Source: Agelaius tricolor
Lineage: Eukaryota > Chordata > Aves > Passeriformes > Icteridae
NCBI GenBank assembly: GCA_023055355.1
Contig: JALJCS010000022.1
Location: forward strand, 11,663,501 to 11,727,500
Direction: 5' to 3'
Length of the DNA stretch: 64,000 nucleotides
Part shown: in pieces, positions 61,631 through 64,000 of the stretch
Position numbering within the stretch: position 1 is the stretch's first letter
Layout: each line of letters begins with the position of its first letter
The notes under the pieces: model-generated
Seen by the model: the letters and a program-made list of their open reading frames with translations, nothing else
Databases searched by the model: none
What the model was told of the DNA's origin: nothing
Program-made: the position numbers and the translations under genes

Positions 61631-64000
61631 AAAGAGCTGCCACAGGTACCAAACCAGCCCAGGTCAGCCCTCCCTGCTGCAGCACTCAGAGAGCTGCTCA
61701 GCCCTTTTATCCCTCTGCAAACATCTGTATTCTGAAATCCTGTCCTCTCCTGGAGACACAGCTCTTGCTGTAACAGAGCCTTGAACCTCCTGTGGCTTTA
61801 TTGTAAAGTGTCAGCTGTGAGTAGCAGTGAAGGAGAAAGGCTGACAAATCCCCTTTCCCACTGGATGTCTCAATGTTCCAAGAGCAGGTGTGCCACAGCA
61901 TGAATATTTTGATTTCCACAGAGGAATTATTCCCTCATTAGAGCGTAGGAGCTGCCTGGCACAGCTGATTTCACACTTGGCTGCTGCAGATGATGCTACA
62001 GGTCACACAGGCATTTTCTGCCACGCAAGATAAAAACCTCCCTGCTGCAGTCAAACCCTGAGCTGGTTTCATCAGAATGGGTATTTCACTCAAATCATCA
62101 CAGCAAATCTGGTTTATCTGCAGTAGGAGAAGAGGGGAGTGCTCCAGCAGGCAGGATTCAATCCAAGGCAGGGACAGACAATACACAGGAGAGGTAAATC
62201 AGGTCTGTCCAGAGGGGGACAGGCATCAACTATCCCTACAGTGAACTGCACACAAGGAGATGAAGCTCAGGCAAGTGAAATTGTAATGAAAATTATTTTC
62301 AAGTTTTCTCTCTTTCCTCTATTTCCTGCCAATGGCTTGTGGGGGGGACAATTTCATTTTCCTGTTTAGCCAAACTTCTCCTCCTCTTCCCAATGGGCAA
62401 AGCCTACCAGGCCTGAATAGAAACTGCGGAATCATGGCAAGGATCCAGCTGAGATTTCAGCCCTCATTTCAGTAAACCCACGTGCTTAGTTCCAGCTCTC
62501 TTCAGAAAAATCTTTAAGCACACAGCTGAAGCTTTTAAAGTGTTCTATTGTGTGGTTTTTCTTTTAAAATTGTTTGGTAAAAGTAAATGTTGGGCAAACA
62601 AGTGCTTGAGGAGAGAAGCAGCTCTCAGGTGTGCAGGTCTGACCTGGGGCTTGTGCATTCTGCAAGCCCAGGTTTGCTCAGGGCACTCTCTGCCAAGGTG
62701 TTTCCATATCTTGAAAGCCAAAAGGCAGCAAACAGGAATAAAAACCAGAATTGTCCTTCACCTCCTTTGTGCACAGGAACACTCAGAGTGTGACTCTTCA
62801 CTGTGGCCCGTTTAACAAAGAAATAAATCAGCTGTGAGACAAAAGAACCAGCTACAGAACATCACTGTACCCCTAAGTGTGCAATTTGGACTGCAGTGGC
62901 TCTGATATCCAGGGACAGAGAGGAAGATGCTGGCTCCTCTGGGCAAGAAGGCAAACCAAACACCAAGAGAAGAGAGTGTGGGCAAGTGCCATTCTCTGCT
63001 GTCATGAAGACAGAGGACTGAGCAAAATCATTCAGCAGCTATGGATGAGGAAAAAAAAGTGCTTTCATTGAAAAAAATCATTAAAGAAAGGATCTCAAAA
63101 GCAGGGCCAGCTCCTGCTTCCCTCAGGTATTCCTGGTCATCCATAACTATCAACATTTTTCTGCCTCACATCTGATTATCCCCCATATGAGCTTGGAAAT
63201 AGCTACAAAAATCTTCATTAAAACAAAAGAAGGGGTAACTACAGGAAAGAGTCCCTCTGCAGCCCTCATGGTATTTACAGTTCCAATATCAGCAACTTCT
63301 GCACTGTAGGCAGAATGAAACACAAGAAAATTAATTGGAGAAATTTTCATATATGGAGAGAAACTGGAAGAGGCAAGGGTTATGGCTCTGGAAAATCAGA
63401 AGACTGCAGAAGCTTTAGATATAAAGCACAACCTAATCTTCTCAGTTTAGTTACAGGAATTTAAAATCTGGAGGCTGTACCAGGAAACTGGTGGGGTTTT
63501 TTACAGCTCCTCACTGGTCTGTGTCCTCCAGGCCAACACCAGGTGCTTCCATCCCAGCAAGAGATCCCAAAAATGTTCAGGCTCTCCAGCATCCTGAGCC
63601 AAGCAGTGCAGAAGAGCAATAGAAATTGTGCTACAGTACAAGGGAGGATCATTACCCTACAAAAGTGGTCCAAATTGTCCTCTGAGGTGTCAGTGGCTAC
63701 ACAATTTCCAGGGTAAAAGCATCTTTTCCATGTGGTTTCCCAAATGTTCATAACCAGTTCAAGCCAACCATTATAACTTAAACACAGAGGATTAAGGAGT
63801 TCACCCTCTCCTGTTGTGGGTGTCTCAGTGATGCTGGGCCCAGTGCAGGAGCTTGTGAAGGGCTGAGCCACTGCAAATGGATTTAAACCTGCAGCTGATG
63901 GCACACTGGGACTGCCAGGGCAAACAGGAGGAAAGGAAGGGAAAGGCAGAGAGTGCCCCAAAGGCCATTAGTGTGAGAGGGGAGGGAGTTCAGCCTGGGG

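Larger units (their letters stand above)
43356..64000 (-). other. ADAM12: ADAM12 upstream intron (partial), 20.6 kb
   Basis: No coding exon found on either strand. I looked on the minus strand for the preceding small prodomain exon (expected to end ...NE with a split Glu codon) and did not find it, so it probably lies beyond 64,000, though a short diverged exon could be missed. The interval carries five CR1 fragments, a solo LTR at 46.8-47.4 kb, an LTR-like element at 52.1-52.6 kb and several short tandem repeats. The stretches 49,000-52,000, 55,500-57,900, 58,200-61,500 and 61,650-64,000 look like plain intron. Confidence 0.75.

Overview
This is vertebrate nuclear DNA, almost certainly from a bird and probably a songbird. 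It is intron-rich and AT/GC mixed, with no compact gene order. It carries many 3' ends of CR1 LINEs (the avian LINE family), mostly short fragments. It also has an LTR with the sequence signature I know from passerine genomes. The species call is inferred from repeats and protein similarity; no database search was possible.

The only gene I can support is a partial ADAM12 gene (a disintegrin and metalloproteinase, meltrin alpha) on the minus strand. Eight coding exons lie between 43,355 (upstream) and 15,001 (downstream). They join without a frameshift into 882 coding bases, giving the second half of the prodomain, the proprotein-convertase site and most of the metalloprotease domain, including [12 protein letters not shown] and the Met-turn CIMN. 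Every internal junction has GT/AG ends and matching phase. The start codon, signal peptide and first prodomain exons must lie beyond 64,000. The disintegrin, cysteine-rich, EGF-like, transmembrane and cytoplasmic exons must lie below 1. By ADAM gene structure the exons here are probably numbers 4 to 11, but that numbering is inferred.

Layout by position: 1-15,000 is intron after the active-site exon. It holds a 43-bp minisatellite (10,025-10,601), a CAGCT-type GC-rich repeat (12,979-13,540) and two AT-rich perfect hairpins. 15,001-24,581 holds five closely spaced metalloprotease exons, with a large 15-bp GATC-containing minisatellite (20,171-21,016) just upstream of one of them. 24,582-43,355 holds the three prodomain exons in long introns with CR1 copies, an LTR-like element and a 172-nt polypurine tract. 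43,356-64,000 is upstream intron with a second copy of that LTR-like element, a solo passerine-type LTR, CR1 copies and several short tandem repeats.

Most open reading frames outside the eight exons are chance openings or translations of tandem repeats. No RNA gene, promoter or CRISPR array was recognised. The most unusual features are the structured tandem repeats, a very basic small reading frame antisense to the gene at 28,903-29,070, and the related LTR-like pair at 37.2 and 52.1 kb.
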